This document shows, one piece after another, positions 16,931 through 24,380 of a DNA stretch of 45,859 nt; within the stretch, counting starts at the first letter, position 1; the number at the start of each line of letters is the position of its first letter. The stretch comes from Candidatus Poribacteria bacterium (GTDB lineage: Bacteria; Poribacteria; WGA-4E; WGA-3G). The stretch spans positions 1 to 45,859 of the forward strand of contig JAPPII010000038.1 of the NCBI GenBank assembly GCA_028820845.1, given 5' to 3'. The translations under genes and the position numbers were made by a program. Below the pieces are notes generated by a model that was given only the letters and a program-made list of their open reading frames with translations, was not told where the DNA came from and did not search any database.

Positions 16931-18628
16931 ATGTTTTGTATTATGCGAAATCGAAAAAAACAACAGAAATTGAATTTGTGTACACTTTTCACCGTTTTCC
17001 TTATTACAGTCTTCTGTATTCCTCCCTATCCTAAAAAGGCAGAAGCCGCTTCACTTATTAACGTGCCGCTAAAGCCAGAACTGTCTGACTTCAATCGTGA
17101 AACCTATCGCTTCATCCATCGTTTACTTAATAAGCGGGTTTTGCCCGGTATACCGCGCGGGTCGTTACCACTCACCCGCAAGCAGGTTGTGTCCTATCTG
17201 TTGGAAGTCCATCAGAAACAGGAAAACGGTGAAATCAGATTAAGTATCATCGACCAAAAGCGACTAAATGCACTCTTAGCATTCTACCGTGAAGTTCGCG
17301 AATTTTCTAAACCTGCTACAGAAATTCCGCAGGGCGGACGGTTGCACGTGATGACGATGGCAGGTGACGACTATCGCTTCTCCTTCGATCTAAGAGGTTC
17401 ACAACGGGTTATCACACACCTCGTTGATAACCTATCCGATGAACAGCCTGTCGAAGGAAACATGCTCGTTACGACCCTCTATCCACACCTTTATGGGCAG
17501 GTTAGAGACAGTTTTGCTTTTACGACTGATATAGCACATAGATTCGTATACGGCGAAATTTTTGACGATTTCTTCCCTGATGAAACAAAAATCAGGCAGG
17601 CGGAGGGTAGACTCAAAAACCGAACGGCGATTAATGCCTATCTAAAATTTAATTTACCGTGGTTTGAACTGCAGCTTGGACAAGACACGCTTCAATGGGG
17701 ACCCGGCTACCACGATAGCCTGCTAATCTCCAAAAACCCGTTAGCTATGGACATGATTAAGTTGCAAGCGAATTACGGATCTGTCACCTTTACCGCTTTC
17801 ACTGGTATATTAGAAGACATGGCGACAGACATCAACGATAAGTATATTTCTGGACACAGAGTTGAAGGGTATTTCTGGGACAGGTTTGGCTTTGGCATCT
17901 CTGAAGTCGTCGTCTACGGCAACCGTTTTGAGCCCGGGTATCTCAATCCAATTAATATTTATCTCATCAACGAGCAGCCGATTTCACGCGCAGATGGTCG
18001 TGTCGGTGGCAGCGGTGACAACGTTCTCATGAGTGTCGATATGCGATTCCGCCCCGTAGACGACTTTGAAATTTATGGCGAACTGATGGTCGATGACGGG
18101 AATCCTGCAGCGAATTTTAAACATTGGGATACGAAGTTTGGCATCCTCGGTGGCATATATCTAACAGATCCTTTCGGTATTCCAGATACCGATTTCCATG
18201 CCGAGTATGCCTTTATCAACCAATACGCATATACGCATGTGAATCCGGTAAATGTCTACAAACACTTTACCACACCGATTGGACATCAAATCGGTTCCGA
18301 TGCTGACAATCTCTGGTTAGAACTGCGCCACCGCTGGACAGACAGACTTGAAACGGTTTTCGGCTATGAGTTAGAACGGCACGGGTCGGGCAATATTAAT
18401 AAGGAACATCCTGCAGATGCCCCGAAAGACGATGTATGGACACCTCTGTCGGGAATCACACAAAGCGAGCATCGTCTGTCAGTCGGTGCTAACTGGGTCG
18501 TGATCGGAAAATATTCACTCTATGCCGAATGGGCGCGTGTATGGCGACGGAACTTGGGAAATCGTTGGGATGTCTACGAAGATGCAAACGAAATCGAAGC
18601 CAAATTCCTCACTCGAATTCCATGGTAA
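16931..18628 (+). CDS. Wzi-like capsule assembly outer-membrane protein
   Basis: 565 residues. A basic N-terminus and hydrophobic core end near KKAEAA, a signal peptide. The middle has the Wzi signature look: FELQLGQDTLQWGPGYHDSL followed by SKNPLAMDMIKLQANYGSVTFTAF, then alternating beta strands to a C-terminal aromatic (…FLTRIPW), as expected for an 18-stranded outer-membrane barrel. Wzi proteins bind capsule at the cell surface. This links the locus to a cell-attached polysaccharide rather than a purely secreted one. The start at 16931 or the ATG at 16943 are both possible. The region 18629-18863 downstream holds a short dispersed repeat (18637-18660) and no convincing gene. Confidence 0.88.
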   Translation: MFCIMRNRKKQQKLNLCTLFTVFLITVFCIPPYPKKAEAASLINVPLKPELSDFNRETYRFIHRLLNKRVLPGIPRGSLPLTRKQVVSYLLEVHQKQENGEIRLSIIDQKRLNALLAFYREVREFSKPATEIPQGGRLHVMTMAGDDYRFSFDLRGSQRVITHLVDNLSDEQPVEGNMLVTTLYPHLYGQVRDSFAFTTDIAHRFVYGEIFDDFFPDETKIRQAEGRLKNRTAINAYLKFNLPWFELQLGQDTLQWGPGYHDSLLISKNPLAMDMIKLQANYGSVTFTAFTGILEDMATDINDKYISGHRVEGYFWDRFGFGISEVVVYGNRFEPGYLNPINIYLINEQPISRADGRVGGSGDNVLMSVDMRFRPVDDFEIYGELMVDDGNPAANFKHWDTKFGILGGIYLTDPFGIPDTDFHAEYAFINQYAYTHVNPVNVYKHFTTPIGHQIGSDADNLWLELRHRWTDRLETVFGYELERHGSGNINKEHPADAPKDDVWTPLSGITQSEHRLSVGANWVVIGKYSLYAEWARVWRRNLGNRWDVYEDANEIEAKFLTRIPW

Positions 18629-18636
18629 GTTTGAAT

Positions 18637-18660
18637 AGCAAGTTTTGGCTTGCAAACTGG
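18637..18660. repeat. Short repeat shared with the sugar transferase gene
   Basis: AGCAAGTTTTGGCT followed by TGCAAACTGG, able to form a small GCAAG/CTTGC hairpin. The first 14 bases recur at 20116-20129, there inside the coding sequence of the initiating sugar transferase. Confidence 0.6.
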
Positions 18661-18863
18661 GGTAAAAAAATGAAGATTTATAGCCACTCCATCATCAAAA
18701 GGCATAAAGCGTTGCGCACAGTTTACCCATCGTTAAAAGAAATTGGACTTTTACGTCTAAAGCGAGTATAATATATACAAAACCTAACGTAAAATAAAGA
18801 TAGATTCTGCTTTAACAGTACGATTTAATTCGCGATGGGTATTGGGACGAGGGAAGAATAAGG

Positions 18864-19982
18864 ATGAGAATTCGGGTATTGGGTATACGTGGGCTCCCTG
18901 CCACTTATAGTGGTCTGGAAACCATCATGGGTGAACTCGCCCCCCGCTGGGTAGAAGCCGGACACGAAGTCATCGTTTACTGTCGTAAGGCACTCTTCAA
19001 AGAGAGACCGGCGGAATGGAAGGGCATCAAACTCGTTTACCTACCGAGTATAGAACATAAGATGTTCAGTACCCTCAGCCACAGTTTTCTGGCAACCCTG
19101 CACGCCTCATTTGCAGCATCCGATGTCATTTTAACGTGGAATGCAGGCAATGGTCCCTTTGGATGGTTCTTCCGCATCGCAGGTAAGACTGCCGTTATCA
19201 ATGTTGATGGAATGGAATGGTTACGTCCAAAATGGAAAGGGATCGGTGCTATCTACTTCAAATGGGCGGCAAAAATGGCAACAGCTGCATTTCCAGTCGT
19301 GATTACTGACGCATCTGAAATGAAGCGACTCTACCTCGAAGAACTCGGCGCAGAAACAACCTATATCGCTTACGGTGCTAACATCGAACCTTCAGAGCAT
19401 CCAGAAATCTTGGAGACTTATGGGCTTGAATCCCGAAACTATTATCTCATCGCCAGTCGGCTTGTCCCTGATAATAATGCTGACCTGATTTTAGAGGCAT
19501 TCGTCGCCTCTAAAAGTCAAAAGCAGCTCGCTATAGCCGGGGGTGCTGATTACAAAGGCAATAAACTCGAAAATGAATTCTTAGATAAATTGAAAAGTAT
19601 TGCCAACGAAAATGTCAAGTTTCTCGGGCACATTGACGATTCTGAACACATTAAAGAACTTCACCATCACTGCTTCGCTTACGTTCACGGGCATCAGTTC
19701 GGCGGCATTAACCCTTCTATTCTCAAGGCGTTAGGCTACTCCAACTGTATTCTGGCACTGAATACACCGTTCAACGATGAAGTCCTTGAAGGCGGGCATT
19801 ACGGTGTCCTCTTTGATAAAAACGTCGCATCGCTGAAAGAGAAAATTCTAACTTTAGAACAAAACCCAGAGATGGTCGAAGATTTTCGGCACCGTGCCCC
19901 TGAACAAATACGGAAACGATTCAATTGGGAAAACATCGCTCAACAATACCTTGATGTCTTTGAACAACTCCAACAGAACTAA
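18864..19982 (+). CDS. Glycosyltransferase with DUF1972 N-terminal domain (rhamnosyltransferase-like)
   Basis: 372 residues. MRIRVLGIRGLPATYSGLETI with VIVYCR soon after is the DUF1972 signature of GT4 enzymes such as WchF-type rhamnosyltransferases, which add the second sugar after the initiating transferase. The donor half has LIASRLVPDNNADLILEAF and a GGINPSILKALGYSNCILA segment in place of the classical EX7E; such variation is usual in this group. GGGAAGAATAAGG precedes the ATG. The next gene is the initiating transferase, which fits a shared early step. The sugar added cannot be proven. Confidence 0.9.
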   Translation: MRIRVLGIRGLPATYSGLETIMGELAPRWVEAGHEVIVYCRKALFKERPAEWKGIKLVYLPSIEHKMFSTLSHSFLATLHASFAASDVILTWNAGNGPFGWFFRIAGKTAVINVDGMEWLRPKWKGIGAIYFKWAAKMATAAFPVVITDASEMKRLYLEELGAETTYIAYGANIEPSEHPEILETYGLESRNYYLIASRLVPDNNADLILEAFVASKSQKQLAIAGGADYKGNKLENEFLDKLKSIANENVKFLGHIDDSEHIKELHHHCFAYVHGHQFGGINPSILKALGYSNCILALNTPFNDEVLEGGHYGVLFDKNVASLKEKILTLEQNPEMVEDFRHRAPEQIRKRFNWENIAQQYLDVFEQLQQN

Positions 19983-20035
19983 TTAGAGCAACACAAGTCA
20001 TATCGAAGATTATACTGTAATTAGAGGAATTAACT

Positions 20036-20752
20036 ATGCCATTCCTATCAAGAAACATAGATCGGATAGGAAACGATGTAGGCGAAAGTCACAGACATCA
20101 AGATGACAGCTTAAAAGCAAGTTTTGGCTCGCAAGTTTCGCCAAAAATACGAACAACAGGAACTCTAGTGGAACGACTCTCCTCTTTCTACGCAAAGCGT
20201 GGCAAACATCTGTTTGATGCTATCGCATCATTTTTCCTCATCATTCTTTTTGCCCCGCTGATGGTGCTAATTGCGATTCTAATCAAATTTACCTCGCGCG
20301 GACCCGTCTTTTTCTCTCACAAGCGGGTCGGGCTAAACAACCAACTGTTTGTCATCCACAAGTTTCGGAGCCTCCATATCGACACACCGTCTTATTCAGA
20401 AAAACCCGGCTCAACCGACGACAAACGTATCGCACCCTTCGGTAAATGGCTTCGTAAAACAAGTTTAGATGAACTCCCGCAACTTTTCAACGTCCTTAAG
20501 GGTGAAATGAGTCTCGTTGGACCGCGTCCAGAGATGCCATTCCTCGCCGAAAATTATGAAGATTGGGAAAATCAACGCCACCTCGTCCGACCCGGAATGA
20601 CAGGACTTTGGCAGCTCAGCCCACGCCGTCAAGGTACAATCCGAGACGGGATCTCTGTTGACCTCGAATACATTGAGAATCTATCCTTCTGGAACGATTT
20701 CAAAATACTGATTCGGACTTTCAAAGTTTTTTGGGACAACAACACCTACTAA
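20036..20752 (+). CDS. Undecaprenyl-phosphate sugar-1-phosphate transferase (initiating enzyme)
   Basis: 238 residues. After a variable N-terminus there is one membrane helix (FLIILFAPLMVLIAILIKFT) and the bacterial sugar transferase domain: SRGPVFFSHKRVGLNN, KFRSLH, the catalytic-site stretch SLDELPQLFNVLKGEMSLVGPRP, and RPGMTGLWQL. It moves a sugar-1-phosphate to undecaprenyl phosphate on the inner membrane, starting each repeat unit. It is the short form (no upstream four-helix domain), as in WbaP/WcaJ C-terminal catalytic units and PglC. Residues about 28-38 are encoded by a dispersed repeat (20116-20137), so the N-terminal 45 residues are probably unstructured or of recent origin. Confidence 0.92.
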   Translation: MPFLSRNIDRIGNDVGESHRHQDDSLKASFGSQVSPKIRTTGTLVERLSSFYAKRGKHLFDAIASFFLIILFAPLMVLIAILIKFTSRGPVFFSHKRVGLNNQLFVIHKFRSLHIDTPSYSEKPGSTDDKRIAPFGKWLRKTSLDELPQLFNVLKGEMSLVGPRPEMPFLAENYEDWENQRHLVRPGMTGLWQLSPRRQGTIRDGISVDLEYIENLSFWNDFKILIRTFKVFWDNNTY

Positions 20753-20760
20753 CCCGCCAA

Positions 20761-21117
20761 ATGAAATTCACCTTCAAAAACCTTACTCGGACGCTGCGAT
20801 GCAGCTTTCGACTGAAGTGCCCTCGGTGTGGTAAAGGTGCGCTGTTTCAAACGTTCTTCAAAATGTTTACCCACTGCACGCAGTGCAATTTGAAGTTTGA
20901 ACGAGAGTCTGGCTATTTTATCGGTGCGATGTACCTCAACTACGGAGCGACTGTCCTCATCGCTTTTGCGAGTTACTTCCTCGCTGAACGGTTCACTTCT
21001 ATCCCCTTCTTCTTAAATCTAAGCATCTGGGGACTCTTCTCTGCCATATTTCCCATTATCTTCTACCGTTATTCAAAGAGTCTATGGCTCAACTTCGATT
21101 ATACGTTCTCTTCTTAG
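20761..21117 (+). CDS. DUF983 family zinc-ribbon membrane protein
   Basis: 118 residues. LKCPRCGKGALF and FTHCTQCNLKFE give a four-Cys zinc ribbon, followed by RESGYFIGAMYLNYG and two to three membrane helices, which is the DUF983 pattern. Function is unknown for the family. I start at the ATG at 20761 because the longer frame from 20731 overlaps the sugar transferase. It closes the plus-strand polysaccharide locus and converges with the SDR gene at 10 nt distance. A link to polysaccharide assembly rests only on position. Confidence 0.85.
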   Translation: MKFTFKNLTRTLRCSFRLKCPRCGKGALFQTFFKMFTHCTQCNLKFERESGYFIGAMYLNYGATVLIAFASYFLAERFTSIPFFLNLSIWGLFSAIFPIIFYRYSKSLWLNFDYTFSS

Positions 21118-21127
21118 CAGACAAAAT

Positions 21128-21874
21128 TTATCGTGTGAAAACCTGTCCGCGTGTGTATGAACCTGCGTCAGAGGCGAGAAATGTGAGCACGCGTGCAACA
21201 CCTGCGGGATCCCCAAGCGACTTGCGGGCATTGGCAACAGCAGCATCTGGGTCTTGACCTTCGCGTCTTGCTGATTCTGCGATCTGTCCCAACTTCAACG
21301 GTGTCGCAAGTCCACCCGGACAGATGGTATGGATACGGATTGGCGAAATCTGGTTTTCCACCACCATCACAAGCCCATTGACCCCGCCTTTGCTGGAGCC
21401 GTAGGCAACTGAAGAACTCCCACCGCGAACGCCTGCCCCTGACGCAATACACAGAATAACACCATCTTCACATCTCCTCATTATCGGAACAGCATGTTTA
21501 AGTGCGAAAAAGGTGCCTTTAAGGTTCACGTCAATAACCGAATCAAAAGTCGCCGTCTCAAACTCATCAATACGGACACCCGGTCCACGCAGCACACCCG
21601 CTGCAGTCACCAAGACATGAATACCGCCAAATTCTGTATCAGCAGTTTTCACCAAGTCTGTCACCTCAGCTTCGACCATAACATCAGTACGTAGGAACCT
21701 CACGACACCACCCGCTTCACGAATTGCCCTGACTGTTTCCTCAGCATCTGTCTCATTAATATCACCAAAAACAACCTTCGCGCCTGCTCTGGCGTATTCA
21801 ATTGCCGTTGCTGCACCAATGCCAGTCGATCCGCCAGTAATCACAGCGACTTTACCATTAAGTCGAACATCCAT
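21128..21874 (-). CDS. SDR family oxidoreductase (FabG-like), short C-terminus
   Basis: 248 residues. GGSTGIG near 14-20 binds NAD(P), and the active site has the Ser before VRGGSSS and YGSSK (Tyr-x3-Lys), as in classical short-chain dehydrogenases. AAGGAGAG lies before the ATG. The protein ends at RGQVFTR, whereas relatives continue with a VDGG-type strand; the last 6-10 residues are missing, right where the gene runs into the convergent DUF983 gene. That could be a small frameshift or a natural variant; it may weaken the C-terminal edge that packs at the tetramer interface. The substrate is not known and it has no clear tie to either neighbour. Confidence 0.85.
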   Translation of the reverse strand: MDVRLNGKVAVITGGSTGIGAATAIEYARAGAKVVFGDINETDAEETVRAIREAGGVVRFLRTDVMVEAEVTDLVKTADTEFGGIHVLVTAAGVLRGPGVRIDEFETATFDSVIDVNLKGTFFALKHAVPIMRRCEDGVILCIASGAGVRGGSSSVAYGSSKGGVNGLVMVVENQISPIRIHTICPGGLATPLKLGQIAESARREGQDPDAAVANARKSLGDPAGVARVLTFLASDAGSYTRGQVFTR

Positions 21875-22040
21875 ATTTCTTCTCTCCTTCGCGACACTTA
21901 GATTTGCTAAAAGAGATTATAAGTCGAATGTGTTTACAACGCAAGCCTTTTGTTTTTTTCTAAGATAGCCTTAGATTTGGGAACCGCGCGGACGCAAACT
22001 AACACTTTATGCTACAAAACGCTCCCGAATCGCGAAAAAT

Positions 22041-22069
22041 TTGCAATTTTCCAGTATGTATGATAGAAT
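22041..22069 (+). promoter_or_regulatory. Putative sigma-70-type promoter of the selenoprotein gene
   Basis: TTGCAA (22041-22046), a 17-nt spacer, then TAGAAT (22064-22069). The spacing is ideal and the -10 box matches 5 of 6. It would give a leader of about 60 nt to the ATG at 22137. Confidence 0.5.
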
Positions 22070-22136
22070 TTTAAAAGGAACAATTGAATTCAGTTTGACA
22101 GATAAAGTCAAAAAATGAATGAGGAGGGAAATCCCC

Positions 22137-22370
22137 ATGGAAGTGAGAATTGAATACTGCACCGCTTGAAACTACCAGCCACGGGCAGCCAGTTTGGCAG
22201 ATGCCTTGAAACAGAAATATGGTGCCGGGGTTATAACTGTCGATTTAATTCCGGGTAGCGGTGGGGCTTTTGAAGTTTCGTTAAACGGAACACTGCTCTA
22301 TTCAAAATTAAAAACCAGAGAGTTTCCGACGACAGAGCAGATAACAAGTGCTATAGACGCAGCAGCGTAA
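22137..22370 (+). CDS. SelW/Rdx-family selenoprotein with in-frame TGA (CxxU)
   Basis: A 77-residue protein if the TGA at 22167-22169 is read as selenocysteine: it begins MEVRIEYCTAU and continues NYQPRAASLADALKQKYG, then PGSGGAFEV near 39-47, LLYSKLK and a final FPTTEQI helix. This is the thioredoxin-like Rdx fold (SelW, SelT, SelH group) with Cys8 and Sec11 as the redox pair, and the conserved GGxFEV follows as expected. GAGGAGGG lies 8 nt before the ATG, a good ribosome site. The frame stays open from the TGA to TAA at 22368, and a SECIS-like stem-loop follows the TGA. Read as a stop, the product would be only 10 residues. No selA, selB, selD or tRNA-Sec is in the window, so the machinery must lie elsewhere. 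Confidence 0.88.
22183..22206 (+). promoter_or_regulatory. Putative bacterial SECIS stem-loop
   Basis: Immediately downstream of the in-frame TGA the RNA can fold with GGGCA (22183-22187) paired to TGCCT (22202-22206, outer pair G-U) and GCCA (22188-22191) paired to TGGC (22195-22198), with a 3-nt bulge AGA on the 3' side and the apical loop GTT. The loop begins 22 nt after the TGA and its first base is G. Both agree with the known bacterial SECIS rules (loop about 16-37 nt from the UGA, a G in the first two loop positions). The fold was drawn by hand. Confidence 0.7.
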
Positions 22371-22379
22371 TGGCTATAT

Positions 22380-22562
22380 AGCCGTCAGGTCGCTACGCTT
22401 TCAGTGGTCAGAATCAACGGTATGAATGCCTTATGGCATTCACCGGGGTTCTCCGAAACCCTTTCAGCGATCAGTAAAGAAAAGAGATATGCGGTAACGC
22501 TCGCGTCTTTGCTGACTGCTGAAAGGATTGCGTAGCAATCCGTGCTGACTGTTGATTGCTGA
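22380..22562. repeat. Composite of dispersed repeats, partly inverted copy of 8065-8261
   Basis: 22412-22444 is the exact reverse complement of 8182-8214 (33 bases), including the GAATGCC/GGCATTC hairpin. GGTAACGCTCGCGTCTTTG (about 22493-22511) mirrors the block at 8161-8180, and GCTGACTGCTGA units continue to the end of lpxI. The 96-codon minus-strand frame across this region is made of these repeats and is not a gene. Confidence 0.8.
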
Positions 22563-22565
22563 TAG

Positions 22566-23369
22566 CTATTCCACAGCAACAATTGCGATCTTACACCGAT
22601 CTGCTTTCTTGACAAGCACATCAACGTCCATAACGAAAGTTCGTCGTGCTTCCACCGCCAGGACACTCGCTTCAACCTGATGCAACACCTTTAGCGTTTG
22701 CATCCCGACCGTTGGCACATCAACACGGAAATCGTGATGCTCCGCTGATGCCTTCGCAACCACAACTCCCTTCTTCCCCAAGTTGCCACCTCTTTGAATC
22801 GTTATATCCGTCCCTTCAATGGCTTCCATAGCGAGCACAATCTGATTTTTAACGACAACCGTCTGCCCGATATCCATGTTTGCTATCTGGCGGGCGGTCC
22901 GAATACCGAGTTCAACATCTGCCCATTGATTCGTTGTCGGTTGTCGCGCCGTTAAAACGCCGGGTTGTGGGAGAAGATGGTGGAGGTACTGATCTTGGGT
23001 GAGGACTGTCAGTCCAACGGATTCAAGATAGGTAAGTGCAGCGTTAACAATCGCGGAGGGTCTTTTACGTCGGTTCTGTACTAAAATCCTGATGGTGGTC
23101 GCATCAATCTGGAAGGGGCGGAGTAGAATATTTTTTTCGACTTTCCCGATAATCACAACTTCTTTTACGCCTGAATCAAGAAGCGTCCGAGCAATCTTTT
23201 GAATCTGACCAACGCCATAAGTGTAAAGTTCATCTGTGATCCCAGCAAAACGCTGCGCGTAGGACTTCGTAATTTGGATGATAACAGGTTGTCGTTCATG
23301 AGCAACAGCGGCACGTGCCAACAGCACCGGCAGCTCGCCTGCGCCTGCAATAATACCGAGTTTTTTCAT
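22566..23369 (-). CDS. lpxI: UDP-2,3-diacylglucosamine pyrophosphatase LpxI
   Basis: 267 residues, the normal length of LpxI (DUF1009). It hydrolyses UDP-2,3-diacylglucosamine to lipid X in the cytoplasm, the step done by LpxH in other bacteria. Visible family marks are the N-terminal LGIIAGAGELPVLLA, TQDQYLHHLLPQPGVLT in the middle, and the C-terminal IEGTDITIQRGG and VPTVGMQTL segments. It is the last gene of the minus-strand lipid A run, 14 nt after lpxA. No lpxH or lpxG is seen. Confidence 0.93.
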   Translation of the reverse strand: MKKLGIIAGAGELPVLLARAAVAHERQPVIIQITKSYAQRFAGITDELYTYGVGQIQKIARTLLDSGVKEVVIIGKVEKNILLRPFQIDATTIRILVQNRRKRPSAIVNAALTYLESVGLTVLTQDQYLHHLLPQPGVLTARQPTTNQWADVELGIRTARQIANMDIGQTVVVKNQIVLAMEAIEGTDITIQRGGNLGKKGVVVAKASAEHHDFRVDVPTVGMQTLKVLHQVEASVLAVEARRTFVMDVDVLVKKADRCKIAIVAVE

Positions 23370-23383
23370 CTTTTAATTTAGAT

Positions 23384-24208
23384 TTAATCGTTAAAAAAAC
23401 GATTCGGTTGGCTAAATCCGATGCCACGTTTAGAAGTCTCGATAAATTGGAGTAGATATTCAACTTCAGGGGTCGTTTCGAGCTCCTCCTTGACTCTGGT
23501 GACAGCATGTCTGAGCGGGAGTCCTGAGCGGAACAGAATACGAAACGCTTTTTTGAGTGCCGCCAGCACTTCAGGCGTGAGTTGGGATAAAGGATTAATC
23601 CTTGATGTCCGAATTCCAATCTGGTTGAGACTCCGCACCCGCGCCGGTTGTCCAGCAGAAAGCGCGAACGGCGGAATATCTTGAACAATCTTCGAGAACC
23701 CACCTGCCATTGCCATCTTACCGACGCGGACATACTGATGCAACGCCGCATGCGCTCCCAATCGAACATCATCTTCAATCACAACATGCCCGGCAAGTGA
23801 GACAAAGTTCGCCATAATTGTCCGATTCCCGACGATAGTGTCGTGCGCAAGGTTAACCCAATTCATTAATAGATTGTTGTCCCCAACGACAGTCGCCCCC
23901 TCCTCAAACGTTGATCTGGAAATAGAGACGTACTCACGAAGTGTATTGCGGTTGCCAATCTTGACGTAACTCCGCCAACCCCCGTATTTCAGGTCTTTAG
24001 ATTCATTACCGATGGTCGCCCCGAAGTAGATTTTGCATGCCTCACCGATAGTTGTCCACTTCTCAATCTGAACATGTGGACCAATCTCAGTGCCGCGCCC
24101 GATATGGACATCTTCACCGACAAGACTGTAGGGTCCAATCTTAACCCCTTCTTCCAATGTCGCTTTTGGAGAGATAATAGCCGTAGGGTGAATGTTAGTT
24201 TCTATCAC
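23384..24208 (-). CDS. lpxA: UDP-N-acetylglucosamine acyltransferase LpxA
   Basis: 274 residues, the usual LpxA size. Left-handed beta-helix hexapeptide repeats begin at IHPTAIISPKATLEEGVKIGPY, and the C-terminal helical part is present (ALKKAFRILFRSGLPLRHAV). The catalytic His is in the segment NWVNLAHDTIVGN and the helix loop has GGFSKIVQDIPPF. It adds the first acyl chain to UDP-GlcNAc. Translation starts at GTG with AGGAGGG 8 nt upstream, and the protein starts with the family's typical IHPTA, so the start is firm. Operon: between lpxC/fabZ and lpxI. Confidence 0.95.
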   Translation of the reverse strand: MIETNIHPTAIISPKATLEEGVKIGPYSLVGEDVHIGRGTEIGPHVQIEKWTTIGEACKIYFGATIGNESKDLKYGGWRSYVKIGNRNTLREYVSISRSTFEEGATVVGDNNLLMNWVNLAHDTIVGNRTIMANFVSLAGHVVIEDDVRLGAHAALHQYVRVGKMAMAGGFSKIVQDIPPFALSAGQPARVRSLNQIGIRTSRINPLSQLTPEVLAALKKAFRILFRSGLPLRHAVTRVKEELETTPEVEYLLQFIETSKRGIGFSQPNRFFND

Positions 24209-24300
24209 AAAATTTCCCTCCTAATCTCGCCATCCCATACAAAAAGGTCTGCCAGTTAATCTTATAGTAGATTTTAGAATTAATTTCACACGTCGCATCA

Positions 24301-24325
24301 GTGCGGTTAGAAACCGCACCTACCG
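24301..24325. repeat. Dispersed palindromic repeat, copy 2
   Basis: Identical over 25 bases to 11-35 (GTGCGGTT-AGA-AACCGCAC plus CTACCG). It sits in the 172-nt gap between lpxC/fabZ and lpxA, where it may influence the transcript, since it can form an 8-bp hairpin. Confidence 0.85.
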
Positions 24326-24380
24326 CGGGTGTTTGAGAATGTAATGTATTTACGGAATCTACTATAATAAGGACTACGGT

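Noticed and set aside
18661-18771. Short frame after the Wzi-like gene
   Set aside because: Only about 36 codons from the ATG at 18670, no ribosome site or family likeness.
22385-22675. 96-codon minus-strand frame
   Set aside because: Made of dispersed repeats and the shadow of lpxI.
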